Shown here: one piece after another, positions 9,111 to 18,366 of the stretch
How the letters are laid out: each line of letters starts with the position of its first letter
Numbering within the stretch: position 1 is the first letter of the stretch
Assembly (NCBI RefSeq): GCF_947500835.1
Contig: NZ_CANMTQ010000003.1
Location: 62,001-126,000 of the forward strand
Length of the DNA stretch: 64,000 bases
Reading direction: 5' to 3'
Source: an uncultured Halomonas sp.
GTDB taxonomy: Bacteria > Pseudomonadota > Gammaproteobacteria > Pseudomonadales > Halomonadaceae
Program-made: the position numbers and the translations under genes
The notes under the pieces: model-generated
Told to the model about the DNA's origin: nothing
Seen by the model: the letters and a program-made list of their open reading frames with translations, nothing else
Databases searched by the model: none

Positions 9111-9143
9111 CGTACGATTTTTTCCGTTTCGTGAGGTGACCCC
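9106..9143 (-). repeat. Tn3-family right inverted repeat
   Basis: This is the 38-bp right end of the element. Read on the - strand it starts GGGGTCACCTCACGAAACGG and ends GTACGCTAAG. The target duplication TAATA follows at 9144-9148. The tnpA stop codon lies inside the repeat. Confidence 0.93.
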
Positions 9144-9148
9144 TAATA

Positions 9149-9972
9149 GTAACTGCCTGATGTGCTCGCAACCACCGACACCTCATGATGACTCCTGGTT
9201 AATAGATGAGGCTTACCAAATAGCAACACATATGAGGACCTCACCAGAGCTATTGGGCTTCTCAGGAGGCGAGCCCCTATTGTTAGGTAAGCGATTGAGG
9301 GAAGTATTCGAAACTTTTATTCGTCAGCACCCCGCTACAGAACTCGACATTCTTACCAATGGTCGACTCCTTGCAGATGACACATTTGCTGACCAATTAC
9401 TTAGTGGATTGAACAAGCGAATAAGCTGGATGGTTCCGCTATATGGGCACGCAGATTTTCTTCATGATTTTGTGGTTCAGAAGCACGGTGCATTCGAGGA
9501 GACTATCACTGGTCTGTTAAATCTGCACGAGCGACGCCAGGCGATTCAGCTGCGGACAGTCCTTATTCGTCCCGTATTGGAATCCTTACCGTCTTTTTGT
9601 GAGTTTATTGGAAAAAACCTACCTTTTGTGAGGGAAGTATCGCTTATGGCCTGTGAACCTGTTGGGTTTGCGCTGGCAAATCGAGAACTTAGTGATCTCG
9701 ATCTTCGTGATTGGCAGAACGAGCTAGTAACTAGCATTAGGACGCTTGAAAGGGCTCAAATTAACGTCATTTTGATGAATACGCCGCTCTGTGCGCTTCC
9801 TTCTGAGCTATGGAAATATGCACACAAAAGTATTTCTGATTGGAAAAGAAAATTTGAACCAGAGTGCAGTACCTGCTCAGTAAAAGATGATTGCTCAGGA
9901 ATTTTTTCTTGGTACAACAAAAGAAAACAGGCAATGCAGGTTCAGCGAATAGAAGGGGTTGTGCATGTCTAG
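9149..9972 (+). pseudogene. hxsC: hxsC, 3' part (split by transposon)
   Basis: This is the remaining two thirds of the radical SAM protein HxsC. It opens with SNCLMC, holding the second and third cysteines (Cys122 and Cys125 of the restored protein). A SGGEPLL motif, the NGRLL segment and a C-terminal cysteine pair (CSTCSVKDDCSG) follow. It lacks its own native start; translation from a codon inside the transposon repeat (8977 onward in the same frame) would not restore the N-terminus. The reading frame is otherwise undamaged. It overlaps hxsA by 8 bases. Confidence 0.9.
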
Positions 9973-10528
9973 ATTTACTAAGTCTCTTTCTCTTTTTATT
10001 GCAGGCGCTACGCTAACTAATATAGAGTCTCAAGCTGCACAGCATAATGCAGAAAGCCCTTTTATACTTAAGTTCGATCCTACCAGTTTAAGACCGCTCA
10101 ATCTGCCTGGCGATAACTTGTATGCAGCGCATCGTTCTCATTCTTCACACTCATCTCATTCCTCTCATCGCTCAAGCAGTAGCTCTTATTCGACACCTAA
10201 AAGAAGCCATTCAGCACCTACGCCACCATCTCCTAAGCGCTACAACACACCATCTGGAAGTAGCCAGCCTGTTGATCCAGGGCGCCCAGCGACAGTTAGC
10301 CCCAGCGGGCAAGACTTCGACCCTAAGGAAGCAAATTTATTAGATCTCATAAGCCGGGTCCAACTTGCGTTGATTATTAAAGGTTACTCACCAGGAACAG
10401 TTGATGGACTTATGGGGCCGCAGACCCGCAATGCACTTAAGCAATTCCAGAAGGATCAGGGTCTCAAGATTGATGGGCTAATGGGAACAGAAACATTAAA
10501 TGCTTTGGGTGTAGCAACGCAGCGATGA
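9965..10528 (+). CDS. hxsA: His-Xaa-Ser repeat protein HxsA (predicted precursor)
   Basis: A 187-residue protein whose residues 56-70 are five perfect His-Xaa-Ser triplets (HRSHSSHSSHSSHRS), followed by a serine/proline-rich linker. At residues about 122-184 there is a peptidoglycan-binding domain (VQLALIIKGYSPGTVDGLMG, then ALKQFQKDQGLKIDG). An N-terminal hydrophobic stretch (residues 8-18) suggests export. In HXS systems this is the presumed substrate of the radical SAM enzymes HxsB and HxsC, with the HXS residues as modification sites. The ATG at 9965 is preferred over the TTG at 9959. With hxsC disrupted, modification is probably incomplete. Confidence 0.9.
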   Translation: MSRFTKSLSLFIAGATLTNIESQAAQHNAESPFILKFDPTSLRPLNLPGDNLYAAHRSHSSHSSHSSHRSSSSSYSTPKRSHSAPTPPSPKRYNTPSGSSQPVDPGRPATVSPSGQDFDPKEANLLDLISRVQLALIIKGYSPGTVDGLMGPQTRNALKQFQKDQGLKIDGLMGTETLNALGVATQR

Positions 10529-10920
10529 ACAAGCGAATAATTCATTACGTACGATTAGGGGCACCAGTTTTCAGTGCCCTCGGACTACTTGTTGTAATAG
10601 GACAAGAATATGTGCGCCCCTGGATTGCTGAGAAATTTTACGCCGAAGAATACATGCAACTGGCTTTTGACTGCGATATGGCTATGCATGAAGAAGCAGC
10701 TTTAAGACAGCAACCAAAGGACACGCCTCAAAGTGAAGCGCTTCGCCTGAGTGCTGATGTTGGCATGATGATCTGTCATGACTACGACAATCTACGTAAG
10801 CTTATGCTTATACATGGTGTTAGTGAAGATCGCTTGGCAATGCTGGGACTGAAAGTATTAGAAGTTGAACAGATAACCGTCAGTCAGATGGTCGATGCAC
10901 ACAGAATGGATAGATTTTAA
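10525..10920 (+). CDS. His-Xaa-Ser system small protein, TIGR03982-like
   Basis: A 131-residue protein with one N-terminal membrane segment (residues about 12-28, GAPVFSALGLLVVIGQEY) and a helical C-terminal part containing two cysteines (FDCDMAMHEE and GMMICHDY). Its start overlaps hxsA by 4 bases and its stop overlaps the next start by one, so it is part of the HXS operon. The family regularly accompanies HxsA and MauG-like proteins; its function is unknown. Anchoring of the periplasmic modification machinery is a guess. Confidence 0.75.
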   Translation: MNKRIIHYVRLGAPVFSALGLLVVIGQEYVRPWIAEKFYAEEYMQLAFDCDMAMHEEAALRQQPKDTPQSEALRLSADVGMMICHDYDNLRKLMLIHGVSEDRLAMLGLKVLEVEQITVSQMVDAHRMDRF

Positions 10921-12287
10921 TGGAAGTCCGATGCATTGTTTTGGGCATATTAGTTTTTGTAGTAAGTGCCGTTGTTCAAGCTGCAGAGCCTTTATACGAA
11001 GATCGGTTGCTTCGAAAGGTGATCGATGCCTATCAAATTAAGCCACTCACGTCGCAAACATCAGACATGCAGGCCATAGAAAGGCTAGGACAAGCCCTAT
11101 TCTTCGATCCAATTATGGGAGGACCACACAATACATCATGTGCCACCTGCCATATCAGAAGCAAAGGCAGCGTTGATGCGCTTCCGGTGGCTGTCGGTAT
11201 TGGTTCTACTGGCGTAAGTAGGCAGCGTCTCCTGAATGAGCAAGCCCTCGTTATTCCACGTAATGTTCTGCCATTTTTCAATCGTGGTCATAGCGACTTT
11301 TCTGCTTTTTTCTGGGATGGACGTGTACAAATTGGACCATATGGTCGCTTTGAATCACCATTGGGTGATCGTCTTCCACAGGGGTTTGAAAATTTGCTTG
11401 CGGTAGCCGCTGTTTTCCCACTAGCAGAACCTGATGAAATGCTCGGTCGATCATTACGCCGTGGAGGAAACAAAGCCAACATACATCATGCAGAGTTAGT
11501 TGATGACAGGATTGATCCTGATAACTTTCAAGAACGAACGTTGAATGTCTACGAAAATCTCGTAGCGCGAATCGTAGGAAAAGAATCCAGTACTAACTCG
11601 ATCCAGTCAAAGTATCGAACGCTATTCAGCGCCGCGTATCCTGAAGTTGAAGACTACGATATTGCTCATATTGGTAATGCTCTCTCGGCCTACATTACGT
11701 CAGCTTTTGAGCTCCAGCCCGCTCCTTGGGATCATTATGTTCGAGGCGACAACACAGCGTTGACTACTGCACAAAAGCAAGGAGCCATGATTTTTTTTGG
11801 CAAAGGACGTTGTGCCGTATGCCACTCAGGTAAACAGTTTTCAGATTTCAAATACCATGGACTAGCTCTTCCACAGCTAGATGTTGGAAAACATGGCGGA
11901 TATCTCGACTATGGTAGAGCGAAGGCAACGGGTCGGGCAGATGAACGCTTTCTTTTTCGAACACCCCCGCTTCGCAATGCAACTAAGACAGGGCCTTGGG
12001 GACATAATGGAATCTTCGAAACTCTTGAAGAAGCTATTGCGCATCATTTCAATCCCATTCCCTTACTATATAGGGCACAGCAAGGTAGGCCCCGGGAGGC
12101 GGAGTTAGCTGGACGACTTCTAAGCTATCGGTCCCCGATTCTCGCTGAAATTTATCCAGTTAAACAAAGAGATGTTGAGCTACTAATCAGTTTTCTTGAG
12201 GCTTTGGAGTCGAACACTATAATGCAGAATGAGAGGGCAATTCCTTTATCGGTGCCCTCAGGAATGAATCAGTTTGTTCTTAAGTAA
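10920..12287 (+). CDS. His-Xaa-Ser system-associated MauG-like di-haem cytochrome c peroxidase
   Basis: A 455-residue secreted c-type cytochrome. It has a Sec signal peptide (residues 1-21, ending VVQA-AEP) and two haem attachment motifs, CATCH (Cys74-His78) and CAVCH (Cys298-His302). A conserved RNV-type segment and a C-terminal RTPPLRNATKTGPWGHNGIF segment are typical of the CcpA/MauG family. MauG relatives use high-valent haem chemistry to modify amino acids such as tryptophan. Here it probably acts in the periplasm on HxsA after the cytoplasmic radical SAM steps; that order is inference. It is the last gene of the HXS operon. Confidence 0.88.
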   Translation: MEVRCIVLGILVFVVSAVVQAAEPLYEDRLLRKVIDAYQIKPLTSQTSDMQAIERLGQALFFDPIMGGPHNTSCATCHIRSKGSVDALPVAVGIGSTGVSRQRLLNEQALVIPRNVLPFFNRGHSDFSAFFWDGRVQIGPYGRFESPLGDRLPQGFENLLAVAAVFPLAEPDEMLGRSLRRGGNKANIHHAELVDDRIDPDNFQERTLNVYENLVARIVGKESSTNSIQSKYRTLFSAAYPEVEDYDIAHIGNALSAYITSAFELQPAPWDHYVRGDNTALTTAQKQGAMIFFGKGRCAVCHSGKQFSDFKYHGLALPQLDVGKHGGYLDYGRAKATGRADERFLFRTPPLRNATKTGPWGHNGIFETLEEAIAHHFNPIPLLYRAQQGRPREAELAGRLLSYRSPILAEIYPVKQRDVELLISFLEALESNTIMQNERAIPLSVPSGMNQFVLK

Positions 12288-12402
12288 CACTGGCGTTCTT
12301 TCTGTTGAGCGAAATTTAAATATGTCATATTAAATTCGTAGCTAAGTTATTTTCGACTTTTATATTTGTACGACCTAATTCTAATTACCGCGTCGGAAAC
12401 TT

Positions 12403-13305
12403 ATGCGTCTCATAGTATTAACCATCATGATCTTCTTTCTTTCTCTTCAGACAATGGCTGCAGCCCCCACGTCTTTTTCTAGCGCTAAACGTATTGCTGA
12501 AGCGCAAATCTATCATGATCAACGCAAGACCTTTTACTGCGGCTGCCGATTTTCGTTTGCAGACGGGCCGGATCTCGCCAGTTGCGGCTACCAGGTACGC
12601 AAACAGCCCCATCGGGCTCAGCGGGTCGAGTGGGAGCACATCATGCCGGCCTATGATTTAGGTCGTCAGCGACAGTGCTGGCAGGAGGGAGGGCGGCGAA
12701 ACTGTCGAGCCACCGATGCGGTGTTCCGCCAGGCTGAGGCGGACCTTCATAACCTGGTGCCGTCTATTGGGGAGGTCAACGGCGATCGATCGAATATGCG
12801 CTATGGAATGTCGGTCAGCCGTGACGCCTATCGGTACGGACAGTGCCAGGCCAAGGTCGATTTTAGTGAGCGGACCTTCGAGCCACCGCTGAGCGTTCGT
12901 GGTGACATCGCCCGAACGTATTGGTATATGCGCGACAAATACGGCATCCGAATAAGTCGTCAGCAGCAGCAACTGTTTACGGCCTGGGCAAGGCAGGATC
13001 CGATAGATGCCTGGGAAAGAGAAAGAGATCAGCGTATCGAGAACGTTCAGGGAGAAGCGAACCCGTATGTGTCCGGGGGATCGCCGGTCGATGCCGCCTC
13101 GCCGGTAGGCACTGCCAAATCCTTCAAGCGCTCTGCACCGATCCGTCTGCCGTCTTCTACACTGACCGCGTTCAGCTGTGCGTCACGCAAGACCTGCGGT
13201 GCCATGGCCTCTTGTGCCGAGGCAACATTCCATCTGCAGCAGTGCCACAATACGCGCCTGGACGGTGATCGGGACGGCGTACCCTGCGAATCGTTATGTC
13301 GATAG
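12403..13305 (+). CDS. secreted endonuclease I with C-terminal excalibur domain
   Basis: A 300-residue protein with a signal peptide (residues 1-20), then an EndA/NucM-like nuclease domain. Marks are FYCGC, EWEHIMPA with the catalytic His, a DLHNLVPSIGEVNGDRSNMR segment with the metal-binding Asn, and YWYMRDKYGI. A linker leads to a C-terminal excalibur calcium-binding domain (TCGAMASCAEA, then LDGDRDGVPCE). It should cut DNA or RNA outside the cell or in the periplasm. The first 40 codons are AT-rich like the HXS island and the rest GC-rich. It stands alone between the HXS operon and umuDC. Confidence 0.87.
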   Translation: MRLIVLTIMIFFLSLQTMAAAPTSFSSAKRIAEAQIYHDQRKTFYCGCRFSFADGPDLASCGYQVRKQPHRAQRVEWEHIMPAYDLGRQRQCWQEGGRRNCRATDAVFRQAEADLHNLVPSIGEVNGDRSNMRYGMSVSRDAYRYGQCQAKVDFSERTFEPPLSVRGDIARTYWYMRDKYGIRISRQQQQLFTAWARQDPIDAWERERDQRIENVQGEANPYVSGGSPVDAASPVGTAKSFKRSAPIRLPSSTLTAFSCASRKTCGAMASCAEATFHLQQCHNTRLDGDRDGVPCESLCR

Positions 13306-13362
13306 CGAAGACACGTCGGCCGGTTGTCAGCGCACAGACTCAGACTGGTACAGGATATGTAA

Positions 13363-14640
13363 TCAGCGCCCCTGCGCTTTTAGTAGCTCGCCCCATTGAG
13401 TTGTCCAGCGCGGCGTGCGGTTCGCGCAGCGCAAGTGCCAGGCGGCACCTTTTCTTGGCACACCGAAGCGCACCGTGCCACGTCCCATCTGAGCGTTGAG
13501 ACGATCCAACGTCTGCATCAGCGTATCGCGCCGTTTGCCTTCCTCGGCGGTTTGCGGCGATGCTAGCAGCGATAGCTGTTGTCGGTTGGCATCGACCAGA
13601 TCGAGGAGCATCACACCTGCCTTCATGAACGCATAGCGAGGTCGGTAAATAGTGTCCAATGCCTGGCTCGTCGCCTGCAGAATCAGGCGACTGTCACTCG
13701 TTGGTTGAGCAAGTTCGACTATGTCGCTGGGAGAATATTGCGCAAGATCTTGCCGGTGACGGTTCGTCTTGAGAAAAACCAGCACGGCGCTGGCCAGGCT
13801 ATTTTGCTGTCGCAGCTTTTCTGCCCCGCGCTGAGCATGCTGGCGTATGGCTTCGCGAATTTCTGACAGGTCGCCTGTAAGTCTACCGAAAGAGCGCGAA
13901 GTCATGATTCGTTGTTTGGGCTCGTCGGCGTCGTTCATGTCGATGCAGGGAATGCCCCGCAGTTCGAGCACGGTCCGTTCCAGGACGACCGAAAATCGTC
14001 GTCGAATCTGTCTGGGATCGGTGTTACGCAGATCCCAGGCGGAGCGAATACCCATATCGCGCAGGCGCTCGACCAGTCGCTGTCCTACTCCCCAGATATC
14101 GCCCAATGCAACACCTTGGAGCAATGCTTGGGTGTCAGCGTCGGTATTCACGATACAGACGCCTTCATATCGAGCGAGTTTCTTGGCCGCCCGATTCGCC
14201 AATTTGGCCAGCGTTCGGGTAGGTGCCACGCCGATAGAGATGGGGATACCCGTGTACTGACGCACCTGGCGGCGCAAGGTTCGACAATGATCCATGAGCG
14301 TCGCCACGTCGAACCCTTCGAATCGCACGAACATCTCATCGATGGAGTAGGGTTCGACTTCCGGTGCGAACTCTTCCAGTACGGCCTGGACTCGTGCGGA
14401 CATATCGCCGTATAGCTCGTAATTGCTTGAAAGCAAAACTAGGCCTTGGCGACGAATTTGATTTTTTAGCTCGAACGCAGGCGTACCCATCTCGATCCCC
14501 AGCGCCTTGATTTCATTCGATCGGGCGATGACGCAGCCATCGTTGTTCGACAGTACTCCCACCGGAAGCCCTTCCAGTCGTGGTTGGAAGACGCGTTCAC
14601 ACGACACATAAAAATTGTTGCAGTCGATCAGGCCAATCAT
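13363..14640 (-). CDS. umuC: UmuC-like Y-family DNA polymerase V subunit (copy 1)
   Basis: A 425-residue translesion polymerase starting [18 protein letters not shown], with the catalytic YSIDEMFV motif and the [11 protein letters not shown] segment. The ATG at 14640 is chosen because the family starts with M-I-G/A-L-x-D; a longer start at 14688 would run into umuD. It overlaps umuD by 4 bases. With UmuD' it forms a polymerase that bypasses DNA lesions. Control is by the SOS box upstream of umuD. A second umuDC lies 5 kb away, and the two UmuC sequences are clearly different, so this is not a fresh duplication. Confidence 0.93.
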   Translation of the reverse strand: MIGLIDCNNFYVSCERVFQPRLEGLPVGVLSNNDGCVIARSNEIKALGIEMGTPAFELKNQIRRQGLVLLSSNYELYGDMSARVQAVLEEFAPEVEPYSIDEMFVRFEGFDVATLMDHCRTLRRQVRQYTGIPISIGVAPTRTLAKLANRAAKKLARYEGVCIVNTDADTQALLQGVALGDIWGVGQRLVERLRDMGIRSAWDLRNTDPRQIRRRFSVVLERTVLELRGIPCIDMNDADEPKQRIMTSRSFGRLTGDLSEIREAIRQHAQRGAEKLRQQNSLASAVLVFLKTNRHRQDLAQYSPSDIVELAQPTSDSRLILQATSQALDTIYRPRYAFMKAGVMLLDLVDANRQQLSLLASPQTAEEGKRRDTLMQTLDRLNAQMGRGTVRFGVPRKGAAWHLRCANRTPRWTTQWGELLKAQGR

Positions 14641-15077
14641 ACGATGAACTCGTGAATGACCGAACGGACGACGCCCCATACCTGACACTCACAGTCACCC
14701 AAGGGGATAGGTGCATATTGTGGGTTGCTTGAACACAAATATGGACGTTTTCCGAGTATCTCGTAGCGTTTGACGATTACCTCGCCGTCCACTAAAGCCA
14801 CCAGTATCTGGCCTGGACGAGGTGTCAGCGATCGATCGACCACGAGCAGATCGCCCTCATCGATTCCAAAGCTCTCCATGCTGTCGCCGGTGACTTGCAG
14901 AAAGAACGTGGCGGCCGGGCGTTTGATCAGACGCTCGTTGAGATCCAGTGTGCGGCTTTCATAGTCTTGCGCGGGTGAAGGAAAGCCCGACAAACCGGCG
15001 CGGGATAGGGTTTCAGGAAAAGGCAATGCCTGCGGTGGTTGATGGACGTTGGATTGCGTATACATAGTGACAATCAT
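14637..15077 (-). CDS. umuD: UmuD-like SOS mutagenesis protein (copy 1)
   Basis: A 146-residue LexA-fold protease. [11 protein letters not shown] contains the self-cleavage site (Ser-Gly here instead of the E. coli Cys-Gly). GDSMES holds the catalytic Ser and VIVKRYE the catalytic Lys. The start at 15077 has a strong Shine-Dalgarno (AGGAGGG on the - strand, 8 bases away). RecA filaments would trigger self-cleavage to the active UmuD' form. It is coupled to umuC. Confidence 0.92.
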   Translation of the reverse strand: MIVTMYTQSNVHQPPQALPFPETLSRAGLSGFPSPAQDYESRTLDLNERLIKRPAATFFLQVTGDSMESFGIDEGDLLVVDRSLTPRPGQILVALVDGEVIVKRYEILGKRPYLCSSNPQYAPIPLGDCECQVWGVVRSVIHEFIV

Positions 15078-15097
15078 GTTTTGTTCCCTCCTGCTTA

Positions 15098-15117
15098 GAC
15101 TGTTTTTTTATACAGTA
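15098..15117 (-). promoter_or_regulatory. SOS box (LexA operator) of umuDC copy 1
   Basis: On the + strand it reads GACTGTTTTTTTATACAGTA, a perfect CTGT-N8-ACAG, ending 21 bases upstream of the umuD start. This fits LexA repression of umuDC. Confidence 0.9.
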
Positions 15118-15638
15118 TCTATGAGAATAGGAAGTCACGCAAACACATGAATAAACACTATTTTGGTGTGCATTAATCGTTATTTATTGATGATCAACAT
15201 TGCCGAGCATGCGCTGGTTGACTCCATGATGGGTAATCACATGGTCCTTCGGTCATTCCGGGTGGTATTTCATGTAGCGTATTGGGTATGCCTCAAGCGC
15301 AACAGAAAAGGTAGGCGTATGTGTAGCATTTTCCTGCTGAATTCAAGTCATAATGCTACACGTACCATCCGCTGGCTCTAAGCGCTACAGAATGGCTTAG
15401 ATTTAACCAAACCTTAACTTGCTGGCTTCTATCTAAAGTTCTTCACTGTACGCTAACGGCTCACAAAACCCGCTATGTGCTCTCAGTACATGCCTAAAAG
15501 GTATTTACGATATAGAAGGGTAATCTGGTGACGAGATTCTGCTAAAGTTTTAATACTACCTGCCGATATCAGTTAGTGTATGACGCCTTTCTAATCGTTC
15601 TTATCAAGGATCGTCTGCGGTATGCGTTGTACCCTCAA
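15118..15638. other. intergenic region, no supported gene
   Basis: About 520 AT-leaning bases lie upstream of the SOS-controlled umuDC and beyond the end of the helicase gene. Short open frames exist (for example + 15163-15381) but have no ribosome binding site or protein-like composition. One TTTAA-N6-CTTAA match (15402-15417) resembles the boxes found later but has no gene beside it. Confidence 0.4.
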
Positions 15639-15668
15639 CCCTGCCTCTACCCAGGCGGGGTTTTCTTT
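15639..15668 (+). terminator. hairpin with T-run near the helicase 3' end
   Basis: The stem CCCTGCCT (15639-15646) / AGGCGGGG (15653-15660) with a CTACCC loop is followed by TTTTCTTT on the + strand. The T-run points to + transcription, although the neighbouring gene runs on - and ends here. It may act as a barrier between convergent transcripts. Confidence 0.5.
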
Positions 15669-18366
15669 ACGGCTGTACGGTATGCCGGCAGTTAGGATAC
15701 GTCGAACATCCTAAGAAAGCCCCATATTTGCCGTTTCTTGACACCATTACTCCTTCTTGGCACCGCAAGCAGCCCTCTAACGTGACACTGCCGTCAATAG
15801 TGGTGAGGGGACTCGCCCCTAACGCCACAAGTTCATGAACAAACGGCGAAGGTCCGCGTTGGTAGGCTAAGAGGATCACTCGCCTTTTAGCTCGGGTTAA
15901 AGCAACGTACATTAGTCGGCGCTCCTCCGCGTTAGGGTATTTCTCAAGCGGTGGCATCACCAAGTCCAGCAATGGATCGTCCTTCATTCGAGCAGGGAAG
16001 CCTGGAACTCCCGGTACTGTGCGATTGATGCGCAACAGGAAGATATAATCGGCCTCGAGGCCTTTAGACTGATGCATTGTCGCAAAGCGTACGTTCAGGT
16101 GAGGTCGACCCACCTGCTGTAATTGGCGTAGGTTCGATGGCGCGTCATGGCGGTAACGACCGAGCAGATAGACTGTGTAGTTTGTCCCTTTGTGACTAGC
16201 ATGATCGCGGAGATCACCGATCAGGGTTTCGAGCGTGTCTTCCTGTGTCTCAGGATAGGCTACACAACGAATGCTGGTACCTGGTAAGGAGTTGTGGGAA
16301 CGCACCGTCTTGACGATTTGTGCCGGGTTCTTTTGCACGAAGGCGCCTGCCACATCGTTTAAGTGCTGAGGGCAACGAAAGGTATAGGTCAGATAGCGCG
16401 TGGTGGCAGGGCCAATCAGTGAAGTGAAGTCGGTTATCAGCCTTACGTCGGAGCCTGCGAAACGATAGATGCTCTGGCTGTCATCACCAATAGCCACTAG
16501 CCGCACATCCGACTTACTCAAGGCACGTACGATGCGGGCGCGTGCAATAGAAGTGTCTTGCCACTCATCGACAGCTACCACTCGGTAGGGCGGTGTCCAT
16601 TGGCCGTCTTCAATGAGTTCAGCCGCCTGATCAAGCATGTCATCAAAATCGACCGCCTGCTCGCTATCAAGACGTGCTAGCCATGCGTGGAGTATATCCT
16701 CGAAAAGACTGAGAAACAGGGCGCTACGCACAGCAAAGTCGGTCTTTTCGCCAGCCATGCGCAGGGCTTCGAGGTTGTGGCCCTGTGCCTTATAGTGTGA
16801 CAGAAAAGTACGGAATAGCTTGGCTATTCGAGGCACTTCTAGGGGCTTTGCCCCTTCGCCAAGGTTATCCAAAGACGGAATAGGTTTGAGGCCATGCGCC
16901 TCGAGATCACGCTTGAATGCAGAAAGGCCTCCCAGGCCGCGAAGTTTTGCTGAAGTAGTCTCGATATAGCGGTTGCCATCGTTGCGGTGCAACTCTCGCT
17001 TCCAAGCCACACCCTCGGCATAGCCGATGAAGTGTGGAGGCGGATTGCCCCGAGCATCGAGCGCCAAATGCTCGTGGTACAGCTCGGCATCGGGATAGTA
17101 AAAGTCCGGCGTGTACTGAGAGTGGGTACTATCGGCAGTATCACGATGATAACGACGTTCGTAGCGGTAGCTGATACCGTGATAAGCCAACCAGTTTGCT
17201 ATAAGCCGTTCTTCCTGGCTCTTCACTAGTTCGCCGCGATGTGTGATGTAGTCAGGGTCGGCTCGGTTGGTCACCGGAGCAGGATCATTCCGTTCCTCTT
17301 GGCTTCCAAAACTGCCAATTGATGAACCGAAGACCGCTGAAAAGAGATCCAGTCTAGCCTTGAAGTCAGAATTTGACTCACAAAGGCCACGCAGCAGATG
17401 CACCATTACGCCTTCATCTTGACCATTGCTTAGCCAGTCTGGGACAAATGGCTTACGACCAGAGGTCTCACCGATCACCTTGCGCGCAAAGGAGTGGAAG
17501 GTGCTGGTGTGGATCTGGTCGGCATTAACCACCCACGGGCCTAGTTTGGTGTGCGTGCGTTCGCCCAGCTCTTTCGCCGCCTCGCTGCTGAAAGCCAGCA
17601 TCAACACCTCATGGGGTGCGGCGATCCCGGCTCGCACAGCATATCCTGCCCTAGCAACCATGGTAGATGTCTTGCCAGAACCAGCCGCGGCGATCAGCAA
17701 AACCCGGTCATCGAAACACACAGCAGCCTCGGCCTGCTCCCGGGTTAAGGGTTGGGATTCAACCGCATCGAAGAAATCGGCTTCGCGCTTGAGTTCTTCT
17801 GTCATGAAAGCCTGGTTACGCGCTTCAACCGCCTGCTGTAGGGCTGGACCAAAGGCACGACGAAGGGTCTCGATGGACTCCGAATCTGGCACGTTAGGAA
17901 TAGCCGGATGATATCCGAGCCTGCCCATATCCATAGAGGAATCTAGTAGCCTAATGCGATCCCGCCGGGCGCGCATTCGGGCCAGATCACTGTGGCGAAT
18001 CCACCGGTTATTAGGGAGACCCTCTGTTGCGTCCTCCAGCCAGGCTCGCAGAGCCGGTGCGCTTGCTCTGGCCAAGGTATGAAGTCGTTTGTGCATGCTG
18101 GCGTTTAGGGTGGCGCCAAGCTTGGCGGCGTCCTGCTTCGGCAAACCCTGTAGTAAGACGGACGAAGACCCTTCAAAGCCGTAGAATGTGATCTCGCAAG
18201 ACGCCCAGATCCAGCCGCGTTTAATGTCCACTTTGGCGACATTTTCTAAAGTGTACTGTTGACGCTGTTTGCCCCGGCGAATCTCCCAGCTGGAATCGTA
18301 GAGTGACAGCTTCCACCTAAGTCGGACGAAAAGCAGACGTGCTAAGAGAGAAGGAGACCACTGCAT
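15667..18366 (-). CDS. helD: DNA helicase IV (HelD-like), UvrD superfamily, with C-terminal zinc finger
   Basis: An 899-residue SF1 helicase. The N-terminal about 190 residues form the helicase IV-specific domain. Walker A is AAAGSGKT at 226-233, and VVAVDEWQDTS (motif II) and ATMHQSKGLEADYIFLLR (motif V) follow. The C-terminus has a topoisomerase-type zinc finger (CLRCQEG, then GCSTYPNCRHTV), longer than E. coli HelD, which lacks that finger. It unwinds DNA 3' to 5' and is linked to recombination. It lies between two umuDC cassettes next to a SRAP gene, which suggests a DNA-damage role. The gene appears intact. Confidence 0.88.
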   Translation of the reverse strand: MQWSPSLLARLLFVRLRWKLSLYDSSWEIRRGKQRQQYTLENVAKVDIKRGWIWASCEITFYGFEGSSSVLLQGLPKQDAAKLGATLNASMHKRLHTLARASAPALRAWLEDATEGLPNNRWIRHSDLARMRARRDRIRLLDSSMDMGRLGYHPAIPNVPDSESIETLRRAFGPALQQAVEARNQAFMTEELKREADFFDAVESQPLTREQAEAAVCFDDRVLLIAAAGSGKTSTMVARAGYAVRAGIAAPHEVLMLAFSSEAAKELGERTHTKLGPWVVNADQIHTSTFHSFARKVIGETSGRKPFVPDWLSNGQDEGVMVHLLRGLCESNSDFKARLDLFSAVFGSSIGSFGSQEERNDPAPVTNRADPDYITHRGELVKSQEERLIANWLAYHGISYRYERRYHRDTADSTHSQYTPDFYYPDAELYHEHLALDARGNPPPHFIGYAEGVAWKRELHRNDGNRYIETTSAKLRGLGGLSAFKRDLEAHGLKPIPSLDNLGEGAKPLEVPRIAKLFRTFLSHYKAQGHNLEALRMAGEKTDFAVRSALFLSLFEDILHAWLARLDSEQAVDFDDMLDQAAELIEDGQWTPPYRVVAVDEWQDTSIARARIVRALSKSDVRLVAIGDDSQSIYRFAGSDVRLITDFTSLIGPATTRYLTYTFRCPQHLNDVAGAFVQKNPAQIVKTVRSHNSLPGTSIRCVAYPETQEDTLETLIGDLRDHASHKGTNYTVYLLGRYRHDAPSNLRQLQQVGRPHLNVRFATMHQSKGLEADYIFLLRINRTVPGVPGFPARMKDDPLLDLVMPPLEKYPNAEERRLMYVALTRAKRRVILLAYQRGPSPFVHELVALGASPLTTIDGSVTLEGCLRCQEGVMVSRNGKYGAFLGCSTYPNCRHTVQP

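Larger units (their letters stand above)
4073..9143 (+). mobile_element. complete Tn3-family transposon with thiD-Nudix cargo, inserted in hxsC
   Basis: The element is 5,071 bp. Its ends are 38-bp inverted repeats that begin GGGGTCA and end TCGTACGCTAA, matching at 36 of 38 positions. A 5-bp direct repeat TAATA (4068-4072 and 9144-9148) flanks it, which is the hallmark of Tn3-family transposition. Content in order: left repeat, thiD (-), Nudix hydrolase (-), res region, tnpR (+), tnpA (+), right repeat. All parts needed for replicative transposition and cointegrate resolution appear intact. The passenger genes are metabolic rather than resistance genes, which is unusual. Confidence 0.95.

Noticed and set aside
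15163..15381. 72-codon + strand frame upstream of the first SOS box
   Set aside because: No ribosome binding site, odd composition and no recognisable family.
15402..15417. TTTAA-N6-CTTAA match to the PmrA-like box
   Set aside because: It stands in an AT-rich gap with no adjacent envelope gene start, so it is kept only as a reminder of background hits.
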